From: Verrucomicrobiota bacterium
Lineage (GTDB): Bacteria; Verrucomicrobiota; Verrucomicrobiia; Chthoniobacterales; UBA10450
Direction of reading: 5' to 3'
Assembly (NCBI GenBank): GCA_003221195.1
Contig: QHQO01000023.1
Location: 1 to 36,895, forward strand
Length of the DNA stretch: 36,895 bases
The notes under the pieces were generated by a model. That model saw only the letters and a program-made list of their open reading frames with translations, ran no database searches and had not been told where the DNA came from. The position numbers were made by a program, and so were the translations under genes. How positions within the stretch are numbered: position 1 is the stretch's first letter; every line of letters begins with the position of its first letter. This document shows positions 8,333-16,660 of the stretch, one piece after another.

Positions 8333-10464
8333 ATGTGGCGACGTTGGAGAGTTCTTGCGATTACAGCAGTTGCAATAATCGGAATTCAAATCGCACAAGC
8401 AGCAGAGACTTCGAATAACCCAGCAGAAACGGAGGAAGTCACGGTCACAGCAGAAGCGAACGGCTCGCTTACTTCAGTATCGCCAGAGGAATCCTCCAAA
8501 CAGAAGAGACAGGTCGCGGGCGGGTTCACGATCAAGAGCGCCGATGAGATGAAACTGGGCCGCGCGTCGAACTTCGGAGATTTGCTGCAACGGACCCCAG
8601 GCGTTTTCCTTCAATCCGAAAATGGCGCCGAAGTTTCGAAAATTTCCATTCGAGGGTCCGGAATTACGTCCGAAGATGAGCCACTTGGCGTGATGTTTTT
8701 ACTCGACGGGTTGAACTTCAACCAGGGGGATGGTGAAAGCGTCCTCGAGGATTTTGATGTTGCCGCGCTCAGTCACGCAGAGGTCTTTCGGGGCGCCGAT
8801 GCGCTTAAATACGGCGCGCTGACACTTGGCGGGGCAATCAATCTCGTGCCGTTTACCGGATACGATGCGGCGCCATTCCAAGTCCGGTTTGAAGGGGGAA
8901 GTTACGGCTTCTTTCGTGGCGACATGAGCGGCGGCGCGGTTGAAGGGCAGTTCGATGAATTTGGCGCGATTGGCTTCCGAGCGCGCGAGGGCTTTCGTGA
9001 GCATAGCCGTGAGAACACAGAAATCCTTTTTGCTGATCTCGGGTACAAGCTTAGCGACCAAGTAGAGAATCGATTTTATCTTACGCTGGACCGGACCAAT
9101 CGGAATCTGCCTGGCGGTTTGACCAAGTCAGGAATGGAAGACGATCCCTCGCAGGCTAATCCCCTCGCGATAGCCCAGGATTGGATCAAGGAGTGGTCGT
9201 ACGTACACCTGGCAGACAAGCTAACCATTCGAACTGATGAGATTCAGATTGACGTCGGTGCGTTCTGGTTCCATCGCGATCTCGAGAACCGCGGATTCTT
9301 TTCGCCGGGCTTTCGGGAAGGGATCGAGATGTTTTATTCGGACAATTTTGGCGGGAACCTGAATTTCGTTAGCCGTCACGAACTCTTTGGCCGACGAAAT
9401 ATGCTTACAATTGGTCTGAGCCCACAATACGAGGACGAGCCCACTCAAAATTATGAAAATATTTTCGGACATACAGGCGCAACAACCGCGCGAGGCATAG
9501 GCAGTTCGATAAACGTTCCAGCTTATCTCGAGGACCAGTTGTATCTCACACCGCGGTTATCGATCCTCGTCGGAGCGCAGGCGATTTTCACGGAGCGTCA
9601 TTTCATTGACGAGTTCTTGACCGACGCCGCAGGAAATCAATCAAATCGGCAAAATTTTTGGGGATTCAATCCCAAGCTGGGCGCGATTTACGAAATCAAT
9701 CGCAAGACACAGGCATTCATGAATGTCAGTCGTAGTTGGCAACCGCCTTCGCTGGACAATCTGGTCGACTTTACTCAAGGTCCGAATTCCAGCGTGGTTT
9801 ACACGCCGCTGTCGCCGCAACATGCATGGACCATCGAAGTCGGAACTCGCGGAGAGTATTCGCGGTTTCAGTGGGAGTTGTCGCTTTATCGCTCGTGGGT
9901 TCGTAATGAATTGCTCGAGCTCAATGACGCCTTCGGGAATGATATTGGGACAAGAAACGTCCCGCGCACAAATCATCAAGGAATCGAGGCAAGTCTAGAA
10001 GTTGAATTGCTTCGGGAAATCTTGGTGCCAAAGCAGCTGAATCGCTCAGGCGATCGTTTGTCATTCGATCAGAGCTACACGCTCAACGATTTTCATTTCG
10101 ATCAGAACTCTGTTTACGGCGACAATCGCATCGCAGGAATTCCGATTCATGTTTATCAAGCGCAGTTGCTTTACGAAAGCCCGCTCGGTTTCTATGCGGG
10201 TCCGAATCTACAGTGTAACCTCTCGCGTTATCCAGTTGATGAGGCGAACACGCTCTCTGGGATAGTTATGTGCTGCTTGGTTTCCGTGCGGGATTTCGAC
10301 GGACCAACGGGTTCTCAGTCTTTATCGATTGCAGGAACCTGACAAATCAGTACTACGCGGCCTCCATCGATGTGATCGCGGACGCGCGTGCGGAACCGAA
10401 TCCCGAGATTTTTCATCCCGGCGACGGGCGTTCCTTTTACGGTGGCGTTTCCTGGAGTTGGTGA
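8333..10464 (+). pseudogene. TonB-dependent outer-membrane receptor with a C-terminal frameshift
   Basis: The gene begins with a signal peptide (WRRWRVLAITAVAIIGIQIAQAAE). A plug domain follows (MKLGRASNFGDLLQRTPGVFL, ISIRGSGI, FLLDGLNFNQGDG, VFRGADALKYGALTLGGAINLV) and then a beta-barrel. The main frame runs to 10342 but turns to non-family sequence after DEANTLSG near 10260. The expected ending (SYVLLGFRAGFRRTNGFSVFIDCRNLTNQYY through SFYGGVSWSW) continues in frame 1 to 10464. One missing base in the GGG run at 10259-10261 would restore one continuous frame. The break may be a true mutation or an assembly error. Without repair, the final barrel strands and the C-terminal aromatic needed for assembly are lost. 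Ligand unknown; a siderophore or other metal complex is typical for the family. Confidence 0.85.
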
Positions 10465-10483
10465 ATTGTTCGAGGCCTGTTTC

Positions 10484-11848
10484 TCAGGAAATCCAAATCG
10501 TTTTCGTGTTTGTGAACTCACGAATCCCGGCGGCGCCGAGTTCGCGTCCAAAACCTGAACGCTTAACACCGCCGAACGGCAAACGCGGATCGGAAGCGAC
10601 CATTGCGTTAATGAAAACCATTCCGGCTTCCAGGTCAGAGGTGAAGAGCTCTTGTTCCTCGGGATTATTCGTCCACGCGCTGGCGGCGAGACCGAATGAA
10701 GTATCGTTTGCCATCTCGATCGCGTCGTCTGCGTCGCGGACGCGGAAAATGGATGCGACTGGACCAAAAACTTCTTCGCGATAGGCGGGCGATTCTCGTG
10801 GAACATTGACGAGCACCGTTGGCTCGTAGAAAAATCCCGGGCCATGAATTCGGTTTCCGCCGGTCAATAACTTTGCGCCTGCTGCAATCGATTTTTGAAC
10901 CTGATCGTGCACGCCTTGCAGAATTTGTTCGGTTGCGAGAGGGCCAATTTCAGTAGCCGGATCCGTGGGATCTCCAACTTTCAACGCACGCATCCTGTCA
11001 ACGAATTGGTCGAGAAACTCGTCGTAAATTTCGTCTGCTATGAAGAGTCGCTTTGCCGCGATGCACGATTGTCCGGTATTAACGGTGCGGGCCTTAATTG
11101 CCGTGCTCAGTGCGCTCTCGAAATCCGCGCTTGGCATCACGATGAATGCATCGCTACCGCCGAGCTCGAGCACGCTCTTCTTGATCTGACGTGCAGCTGT
11201 GCTCGCCACTGCGCCCCCCGCTTTTTCGCTACCAGTTAGGGTCACCGCTTTCACGCGCGGATCGACAATTAGCTTTTCGACCTGTTCCGGTTCGATGAGG
11301 AGCGTTTGGAAAACGCCGTCATCAAATCCTGCGCGGCAGAGTATTTGTTCAATGGCAAGTGCACACTGTGGCACATTAGAAGCATGCTTCAGCAAACCGA
11401 CATTGCCGGCCATAAGCGCTGGCGTGGCAAATCGAAAGACCTGCCACAACGGGAAATTCCAAGGCATGATCGCGAGGACCGGCCCGAGTGGTTCATAGCG
11501 GACATAACTGCGGGCGGCGTCCGTTTGCGCAGGCTCGTCCTCAAGGAAGCGCTCCGCGTTCTCGGCGTAAAATCGACAGGCCCGCGCACATTTAAGGATT
11601 TCTTCTACGGATGCTTGGAACAACTTTCCCATTTCGAGTGTGATGATTTCGGCGAGTCTCTCCTTTTCCTGCAGCAATAACTCAGCGGTTGCCTCCAAAA
11701 GTTCCGAGCGCTGGCTAAATGCAGTTCGCCGATATTTCCTGGACGCATTCTCGGCGCCCTTCAGTCGTTTCTCGATTTCGGCATCGTCGAACGGAGCAAA
11801 CTCCTTCACCTTTTCGCCCGTAGCCGGATTAATCGAAGCGATTGCCAT
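10484..11848 (-). CDS. NAD(P)-dependent aldehyde dehydrogenase, succinate-semialdehyde type
   Basis: Aldehyde dehydrogenase of 454 residues. Landmarks are MPWNFPLWQVFRFATPALMAGNV (cofactor region, residues about 128-150), LTGSEKAGG (about 204-212), catalytic base Glu228 in LELGGSDAFIV, nucleophile Cys262 in NTGQSCIAAKR, EVFGPVASIFRV and the ending PFGGVKRSGFGRELG. The sequence style fits the YneI/Sad subgroup that oxidises succinate semialdehyde to succinate. Because it trails a quaternary-amine-type ABC transporter on the same strand (91-base gap holding a repeat), a role with an amine-derived aldehyde such as betaine aldehyde is an alternative. It converges on the TonB receptor gene. Confidence 0.92.
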   Translation of the reverse strand: MAIASINPATGEKVKEFAPFDDAEIEKRLKGAENASRKYRRTAFSQRSELLEATAELLLQEKERLAEIITLEMGKLFQASVEEILKCARACRFYAENAERFLEDEPAQTDAARSYVRYEPLGPVLAIMPWNFPLWQVFRFATPALMAGNVGLLKHASNVPQCALAIEQILCRAGFDDGVFQTLLIEPEQVEKLIVDPRVKAVTLTGSEKAGGAVASTAARQIKKSVLELGGSDAFIVMPSADFESALSTAIKARTVNTGQSCIAAKRLFIADEIYDEFLDQFVDRMRALKVGDPTDPATEIGPLATEQILQGVHDQVQKSIAAGAKLLTGGNRIHGPGFFYEPTVLVNVPRESPAYREEVFGPVASIFRVRDADDAIEMANDTSFGLAASAWTNNPEEQELFTSDLEAGMVFINAMVASDPRLPFGGVKRSGFGRELGAAGIREFTNTKTIWIS

Positions 11849-11884
11849 ATCATTACCTTACATCGCATTCCCAATTAATGGAGG

Positions 11885-11926
11885 GGCGAACTCCGTGAGC
11901 CCGGCGTCGCAGAGCTCCGCCCTCCA
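11885..11926. repeat. 42-base dispersed repeat, intergenic copy
   Basis: This segment (GGCGAACTCCGTGAGCCC and onward) matches 16047-16088 at 38 of 42 positions in the same orientation. Flanking bases form a stem of GGAGGG (from 11880) with CCCTCC (ending 11925). It lies between the dehydrogenase and the transporter gene. The second copy lies inside the egtB reading frame. Confidence 0.7.
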
Positions 11927-11939
11927 CGTTCTTTGCGAG

Positions 11940-13466
11940 TTAGATTCGCAGTCCTTTGGGAATCAGAACGCGGTCGAGCACGTCGAAAATCCATTGCACA
12001 AGCAGCGCCAGCAAAGCGGCAGGAACAGCTCCCTCTAAAATCGTTGCGTGATCGTTCAAATTGAGGCCGCTCAGGATCGGTTCACCGAGCCCGCCAGCGC
12101 CGATCAGCGCAGCGAGAGTAGCGGTACCGATATTGATCACCGCGCTGGTCTTGATTCCCGAAAGAATAGAGCGTGACGCCATCGGCAGATAAATTTCCCA
12201 GAGCCGGGTGAACGGACTGAGTCCCAGCGCAACGGCAGATTCACGCAGCGATCGCGGGATGTCCTGCAAGCCGCTCGCAGTATTCCGCACGATCGGCAAT
12301 AACCCGTAAAGGAACAGGGCCGTAATCGCAGTGCGCACGCTGATACCGAAAAACGGAAGAGGGACAAGCAATGCCAGCAAGGCGAGAGACGGAATCGTTT
12401 GCACAATGCTGGCGAAGCCAAGAATTCCCTGGCCAATCAATCCACCACGGCTGGCGAGAATGCCCAGCGGAATCCCGATGACTACTGAAAGCAACAGCGA
12501 AAATCCTGCGAGCTCGAGATGGCGCAGTGTCCAGCGCGCAAGCTTGTGCGGAAAGGATTCGCCCACCGAATTTGCCGATCTCTCGCCGCGTTCGAAATAT
12601 AAGTTTGCCGCGAAGGTATAATTTTTGGTGCGCTCTGCCTCCACATTGAGGTGAATCATGCGTTTTTCATCCAGCGTCCCTTCAAGCCCGCCTAAGGCAC
12701 TAATTGCGCCGGGGGACATGGACGACCGAAACAAGAATACAGCCTCATACTTTGGGAAAAACCGAAGATCGTCTTCAAGAACTACCAGATCGTTTTCTTC
12801 AATCTTTGCATCCGTCGAATAAGCGTCTTTCAAATCAATTGAACCATTGGCGAGCGCGGCGTAACCGAGGGAATGATCAATCCCAATGACGCTCTGTTGG
12901 GGAAGCCCGTAGCGCCCGCGCAACGGCTGCCAGCCATCCTGACGATCTAGAAATTCATGAGTCAGTCCGACCTTGAGTTCAGGATGCTTTCGCAGATCGC
13001 TGATGGTGCGAATTCCGAGGCGTTGCGCTTCGCTGCGTCGCATCACCAGCGCGTAAGTGTTGTTGAACCCGAGGGGCTCCGTCATGCCAACACCGAATTT
13101 CCCGAGCGCGTCTCGAACTTCATGAAACGAAAGTTGCTGACCATTTTTCAGAATTTCCTGCGCGATTGTTCCCGTGTATTCCGGATAGGCATCAATTTGT
13201 CCGCCTTGGAGCGCTTGCCAGAGAATGATTGTGCCGCCCATTCCCTGGCGATGTTCCGTTGCAATTCCGGTATCGTTTAGCGCGCGCCTGGCGATTTCGC
13301 CCAGAACATACGACTCGGTGAATTTTTTTGAGCCGATGACGATCGGATTCGCTGAAGCGGAGATGACCACCGCGACAGGAATCAACAACAATAGCAAGAA
13401 AACGATGGGCCGTGCGCGGCGCGCCCGGCGGTCGCGCCCTATCAGCATGAGGCGAGCCACCTTCAC
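11940..13466 (-). CDS. ABC transporter fusion: substrate-binding domain plus permease (OpuC/EgtU-like)
   Basis: Fused transporter of 508 residues. A signal/anchor helix (residues about 20-38) is followed by a quaternary-amine-type binding domain (IVIGSKKFTESYVLGEIARRAL, GGTIILWQALQGGQIDAYPEYTGTI, GFNNTYALVMR, DLKDAYSTDAKI) to about residue 290. A binding-protein-dependent permease domain follows (HLELAGFSLLLSVVIGIPLGI, IVQTIPSLALLALLVPL, coupling loop ESAVALGLSPFTRLWEIYLPMASRSILSG, NIGTATLAALIGAGGLGEPI). The binding domain comes first, opposite to OpuFB and pneumococcal EgtUBC. Relatives import glycine betaine, choline or ergothioneine. It overlaps the ATPase gene by 4 bases and lies with egtD/egtB, so ergothioneine or hercynine is a plausible substrate (inference). 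GTG 13466 gives the overlap; ATG 13448, preceded by AAGGTGG, is an equally good start. Confidence 0.9.
   Translation of the reverse strand: MKVARLMLIGRDRRARRARPIVFLLLLLIPVAVVISASANPIVIGSKKFTESYVLGEIARRALNDTGIATEHRQGMGGTIILWQALQGGQIDAYPEYTGTIAQEILKNGQQLSFHEVRDALGKFGVGMTEPLGFNNTYALVMRRSEAQRLGIRTISDLRKHPELKVGLTHEFLDRQDGWQPLRGRYGLPQQSVIGIDHSLGYAALANGSIDLKDAYSTDAKIEENDLVVLEDDLRFFPKYEAVFLFRSSMSPGAISALGGLEGTLDEKRMIHLNVEAERTKNYTFAANLYFERGERSANSVGESFPHKLARWTLRHLELAGFSLLLSVVIGIPLGILASRGGLIGQGILGFASIVQTIPSLALLALLVPLPFFGISVRTAITALFLYGLLPIVRNTASGLQDIPRSLRESAVALGLSPFTRLWEIYLPMASRSILSGIKTSAVINIGTATLAALIGAGGLGEPILSGLNLNDHATILEGAVPAALLALLVQWIFDVLDRVLIPKGLRI
13418..13441 (-). repeat. GC-rich dispersed repeat, copy 2 (inside a coding N-terminus)
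   Basis: Bases 13418-13441 match 15282-15305 at 21 of 24 positions, and their reverse complement resembles 3264-3285. Here the repeat is translated as the basic GRDRRARRAR stretch just before the signal/anchor helix of the transporter fusion. Confidence 0.45.
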
Positions 13467-14206
13467 GTCAGCAAGACTCCGCGTTGCGCGTTGATGAATT
13501 CCGACACGAAAGGGTCGGCTGGTTTTTCGCGAAGATCAGTAATCGAGCCTTTTTGCACGACTCGGCCCTCCTTCAGGAGCACGATTTCATCGCCAAAATA
13601 AATCGCCTCGGCCAAATCATGGGTGACGAAGAGCGCCGTCTGCTGCAATCGCACAAAGATTTCTTTAAGATCCTTCTGCAAAGCAGCCCGCACTAAAGGA
13701 TCCAGCGCGCCGAGCGGTTCATCGAGCAACAGTAGTTGCGGTGAAAGCATTAATGCGCGCATCAAGCCGACGCGCTGTCGCTGACCTCCGGAGAGTTCGA
13801 CAGGATAGCGCGAGAGCAAATTGACGGAAAATCTCGTCAGCTTGCATAGTTCGACGAGCCTGTTCTGCATTTCATCTTCGGATTTCCCGATGTGGCGGGC
13901 CATCAACAGGACATTGGCTCTTGCTGTCAGATGTGGGAATAAACCGCCTTCCTGGATGACGTATCCAATTCGCCGGCGAAGCTCGCCAATTGTATCGGAT
14001 GTGATCGATTCACCGTTGAACTCGATCGAGCCAGAGTCGGGCTCAATCAAACGAATAATCAACCGGAGCAAGGTTGATTTGCCGCAACCGCTTGGACCAA
14101 TGAGAATGGTGGTCTTGCCGCGTTCGACGGACAGATTCGTCGAATACAACGCAGTTGCATCCGCGTAGCGTTTGCTCACACCGACGAGTTTAACGAGGGC
14201 GCTCAT
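13463..14206 (-). CDS. ABC transporter ATP-binding protein (OpuCA/EgtV-like)
   Basis: ATPase of 247 residues that energises the adjacent fused transporter. Visible motifs are Walker A GPSGCGKST, a Q-loop in RRIGYVIQEGGLFPHLTA, signature ELSGGQRQRVGLMRALML, Walker B LLLLDEPLGALDP and the switch His in ALFVTHDLAEAI. It ends soon after the core (KPADPFVSEFINAQRGVLLT), without the CBS pair found in many betaine-transporter ATPases. The frame extends to a TTG at 14269, but ATG 14206 gives a normal N-terminus (SALVKLVGVSKRYADA). Its stop overlaps the start of the transporter fusion (GTGA). The gene follows egtD by 79 bases. Confidence 0.93.
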   Translation of the reverse strand: MSALVKLVGVSKRYADATALYSTNLSVERGKTTILIGPSGCGKSTLLRLIIRLIEPDSGSIEFNGESITSDTIGELRRRIGYVIQEGGLFPHLTARANVLLMARHIGKSEDEMQNRLVELCKLTRFSVNLLSRYPVELSGGQRQRVGLMRALMLSPQLLLLDEPLGALDPLVRAALQKDLKEIFVRLQQTALFVTHDLAEAIYFGDEIVLLKEGRVVQKGSITDLREKPADPFVSEFINAQRGVLLT

Positions 14207-14218
14207 TGGGGCCGTGAT

Positions 14219-14236
14219 GCAGGCAATCCTGCCTGC
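14219..14236. repeat. Short perfect hairpin between egtD and the ABC ATPase gene
   Basis: GCAGGCA (14219-14225), loop ATCC and TGCCTGC (14230-14236). It lies just before the ATPase start on the minus strand. It is not followed by a T-run, so it is more likely a REP-type or mRNA-stability element than a terminator. Confidence 0.4.
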
Positions 14237-14285
14237 AAGGTTCTGGTCCGCAAATACGCTGATGAGCAAGACAGAATTGTCTGCC

Positions 14286-15263
14286 TCACTTAGCCATTAC
14301 AAAATAGAAAATGCCAAACAGGCGGGCATCGTCGGTCCACAATTTAACGAAATCAAACCCGGCCTGGCGAGCCAGCACGATGAAACCTTCTGGCGTGTGC
14401 TTGTAAGAATGCTCGGTCAGGATTTTTTCACCGGCGCGGAAACGAAACTCTCGAGCGCCTATATGAACTGTTTGGTCGATCGTACTGATCAAATACATCT
14501 CGATGCGACCGGCTTCTGAGTTGTAAATGGCGCGGTGTCGCCACTGGATTAGATCGAAATCTGCGCCGACCTCGCGATTGATGTGCTCCAGCAAGTTCAA
14601 GTTGAATTGCGCCGTCACCCCGGCGCTGTCGTTGTAGGCGGCTTCGATGACACCTTGATCCTTCTGCAAATCGACGCCAATCAGCAGGCCGCCGCCCCGA
14701 CCAGCAACATTGGCAATGCGCCGTAAAAATTCTAACGCTTCACTGGGCTCGAAATTGCCGATAGTCGATCCGGGAAAATAGACAACATTGCGCGCAGCCT
14801 CGTGGCGCGGTGATGGGAGCACAACAGGTTGCAAGTAATCGGCGCACACAGGCAGAACTTCCAACTTGGGAAAAATTTTCCGGAAAAGCGCGGCGGATTT
14901 ACGTAATTGCTTCTCAGAGATATCGACCGGGATATAAACAGCGGGCTGCTCCAGCGCTTCAACGAGGATGCGAGTCTTGGTGCCTGCGCCGGTGCCGAGC
15001 CCGATTAGCTCGATATTTGGTCCAATCTGCGCCGCGATTTCTGCGCGGTTTCGATCCAGAATATCGATCTCGGTTCGCGTGACGTAATACTCCGGCAGTT
15101 CGCAAATCTTTTGGAACAACGCGGCACCGCGCTCATCGTAGAAATACTTGCAAGGCAGGGTGCGCGGATCGGAGGAAAGGCCCGCGATAACGTCCGACAG
15201 CAAATCAGACGTTGGGGGAACCGCAGAAGCGGGTTGTATGGCCGTTAGCTGGTCTGCGGTCAT
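14286..15263 (-). CDS. egtD: L-histidine N-alpha-methyltransferase (ergothioneine biosynthesis)
   Basis: EgtD trimethylates histidine with S-adenosylmethionine to hercynine, the first committed step of ergothioneine synthesis. The 325-residue protein matches the family throughout: CKYFYDERGAALFQKICELPEYYVTRTE, the SAM-binding LIGLGTGAGTKTRILVEAL, YIPVDISEKQL, VYFPGSTIGNFEP, LIGVDLQKD and the histidine-site region YNDSAGVTAQFNLNLLEHINRE. Length is normal. It sits directly downstream of egtB (47-base gap with a GC-rich repeat) and upstream of an ABC transporter that could carry a betaine-like product. The ATG at 15263 is well placed. Confidence 0.97.
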   Translation of the reverse strand: MTADQLTAIQPASAVPPTSDLLSDVIAGLSSDPRTLPCKYFYDERGAALFQKICELPEYYVTRTEIDILDRNRAEIAAQIGPNIELIGLGTGAGTKTRILVEALEQPAVYIPVDISEKQLRKSAALFRKIFPKLEVLPVCADYLQPVVLPSPRHEAARNVVYFPGSTIGNFEPSEALEFLRRIANVAGRGGGLLIGVDLQKDQGVIEAAYNDSAGVTAQFNLNLLEHINREVGADFDLIQWRHRAIYNSEAGRIEMYLISTIDQTVHIGAREFRFRAGEKILTEHSYKHTPEGFIVLARQAGFDFVKLWTDDARLFGIFYFVMAK

Positions 15264-15281
15264 TATGGCAATATCGTTCGG

Positions 15282-15305
15282 CGCGCGCCTGCCGGTCGCG
15301 CCCTA
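15282..15305 (-). repeat. GC-rich dispersed repeat, copy 3, between egtB and egtD
   Basis: This 24-base segment matches 13418-13441 at 21 of 24 positions and is capable of a GGCGCG/CGCGCC hairpin with the base before it. It occupies most of the egtB-egtD gap. Confidence 0.45.
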
Positions 15306-15310
15306 CAGAT

Positions 15311-16660
15311 TCATTGTGGATCGCGCGCGAGTCTGATCCCTGTAAACTGCCAGCGTTTTTCTGGTTGGAAGAAATTGCGATAAGTGCGGCGAATATGTGT
15401 GCGTGAGGTTGCACACGAACCGCCACGCAGAACGTATTGGTTGCACATGAACTTGCCATTGTATTCGCCAAGTGCACCCGGCGCGGCGCGATAGCCAGGG
15501 TAGGGCGAGTAGGCGCTGCGCGTCCATTCCCAAATATCGCCAAACATTCGGTGCAGACGTCTATCGTCGCCTGAGACAGGCAATGCGCGCGGATGAAAAT
15601 TTTCGTCCTCGACAAAATTTCCTTCGATCGGGTAATCCAAAGCAGCGCGCTCCCATTCAAACTCTGTCGGCAGGCGCGCGCCCGCCCAGTTGGCATACGC
15701 GTCAGCTTCGAAATAACTCACGTGCGTCACAGGCTCGGATTCATCGACTGGGCGAAATCCTGAGAGAGTGAAGTTCCACCAGGCGCCTTCGTGTTTCGTC
15801 CAATAAAGCGGCGCCCGCCAGCGTTGGTCATTCACAGTCATCCAGCCGAGCGATAACCAGAATTCCGGACGCCCATAACCATTGTCTTCGATGAATGCGA
15901 TATACTCTCCGTTTGTGACCGGCCGCGTAGCAAGCGAAAACGCGGGAACCAAGGCGCGGTGTCGTGGCCCTTCGTTATCATAAGCGAATCCAAGGCCGTC
16001 ATGGCCAATCTCAACGGTTGCTTCGTCGAAATCGACGAATTGAAGAGGCGAACTCTGTGAGACTGGCGTCGCAGAGCTACGCCCTCCAGTTTTCGGCGTT
16101 CGAAAAACAGGATAAAGCGGATTCTGGGCGAAGACGTGCTTGATGTCCGTGACCAACAATTCTTGATGCTGTTGCTCGTGATGAAATCCGAGAATGAGGA
16201 TCGGTTCGATTTCGTCGAGCAACTTTTCGTCCGCGCTGGATAGCAGATTATCAATATGCGAATCGACGGATGCTCGATAGCGCTGGGCCTCCCTTACCGT
16301 CGGACGCGAAATTAATCCGCGTAGATCGCGCCGGTGCATATCGCCTGCGGCGTTATAGTACGAATTAAAGAGATAAGCGTACTGCGGAATTTCAGGACGA
16401 TAACCTGGGCTGAACTTTTTAAGGATAAACGTTTCGAAAAACCATGTGGTATGGGCAATATGCCATTTCGTGGGGCTGACGTCCGGCATCGATTGTACGA
16501 CGCAGTCTTCTGGTTCTAGATCCGCACAGAGACTGTTGGTGAAGTCTCTGATTTGATGAAAACGCGTAAGAAGGCGCTCAACACGTCTCGGGCTCGAATG
16601 AAAGTGGGCTGGTTTGGCCGCGACCGAGTCGGTGGCGGCTTCCGCTGAAGCAGAGCTCAA
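15311..16660 (-). CDS. egtB: Ergothioneine biosynthesis sulfoxide synthase EgtB
   Basis: EgtB is a non-haem iron enzyme that joins hercynine to a thiol (cysteine or gamma-glutamylcysteine) with oxygen. The N-terminal DinB-like domain shows SPTKWHIAHTTWFFETF (His67/His70) and the iron site as His161-x3-His165-x-Glu167 in FHHEQQHQELL. The C-terminal sulfatase-modifying-factor fold has RLPTEFEWERAALDYPIEGN, GDIWEWTRSAYSPYPGY, NQYVLRGGSCATSRTHIRRTYRNFF and the ending RWQFTGIRLARD. No egtA or egtC is in the window, which would fit use of free cysteine but does not prove it. Residues about 190-204 are encoded by a 42-base dispersed repeat and look like an in-frame insertion in a linker. The start overlaps the upstream small gene by 4 bases. 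Confidence 0.97.
   Translation of the reverse strand: MSSASAEAATDSVAAKPAHFHSSPRRVERLLTRFHQIRDFTNSLCADLEPEDCVVQSMPDVSPTKWHIAHTTWFFETFILKKFSPGYRPEIPQYAYLFNSYYNAAGDMHRRDLRGLISRPTVREAQRYRASVDSHIDNLLSSADEKLLDEIEPILILGFHHEQQHQELLVTDIKHVFAQNPLYPVFRTPKTGGRSSATPVSQSSPLQFVDFDEATVEIGHDGLGFAYDNEGPRHRALVPAFSLATRPVTNGEYIAFIEDNGYGRPEFWLSLGWMTVNDQRWRAPLYWTKHEGAWWNFTLSGFRPVDESEPVTHVSYFEADAYANWAGARLPTEFEWERAALDYPIEGNFVEDENFHPRALPVSGDDRRLHRMFGDIWEWTRSAYSPYPGYRAAPGALGEYNGKFMCNQYVLRGGSCATSRTHIRRTYRNFFQPEKRWQFTGIRLARDPQ
16047..16088. repeat. 42-base dispersed repeat, copy inside egtB
   Basis: Identical at 38 of 42 positions to the intergenic copy at 11885-11926. Its length is exactly 14 codons, so the egtB frame is kept. 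It encodes part of the linker GGRSSATPVSQSS between the iron-binding domain and the C-terminal domain. Confidence 0.7.
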
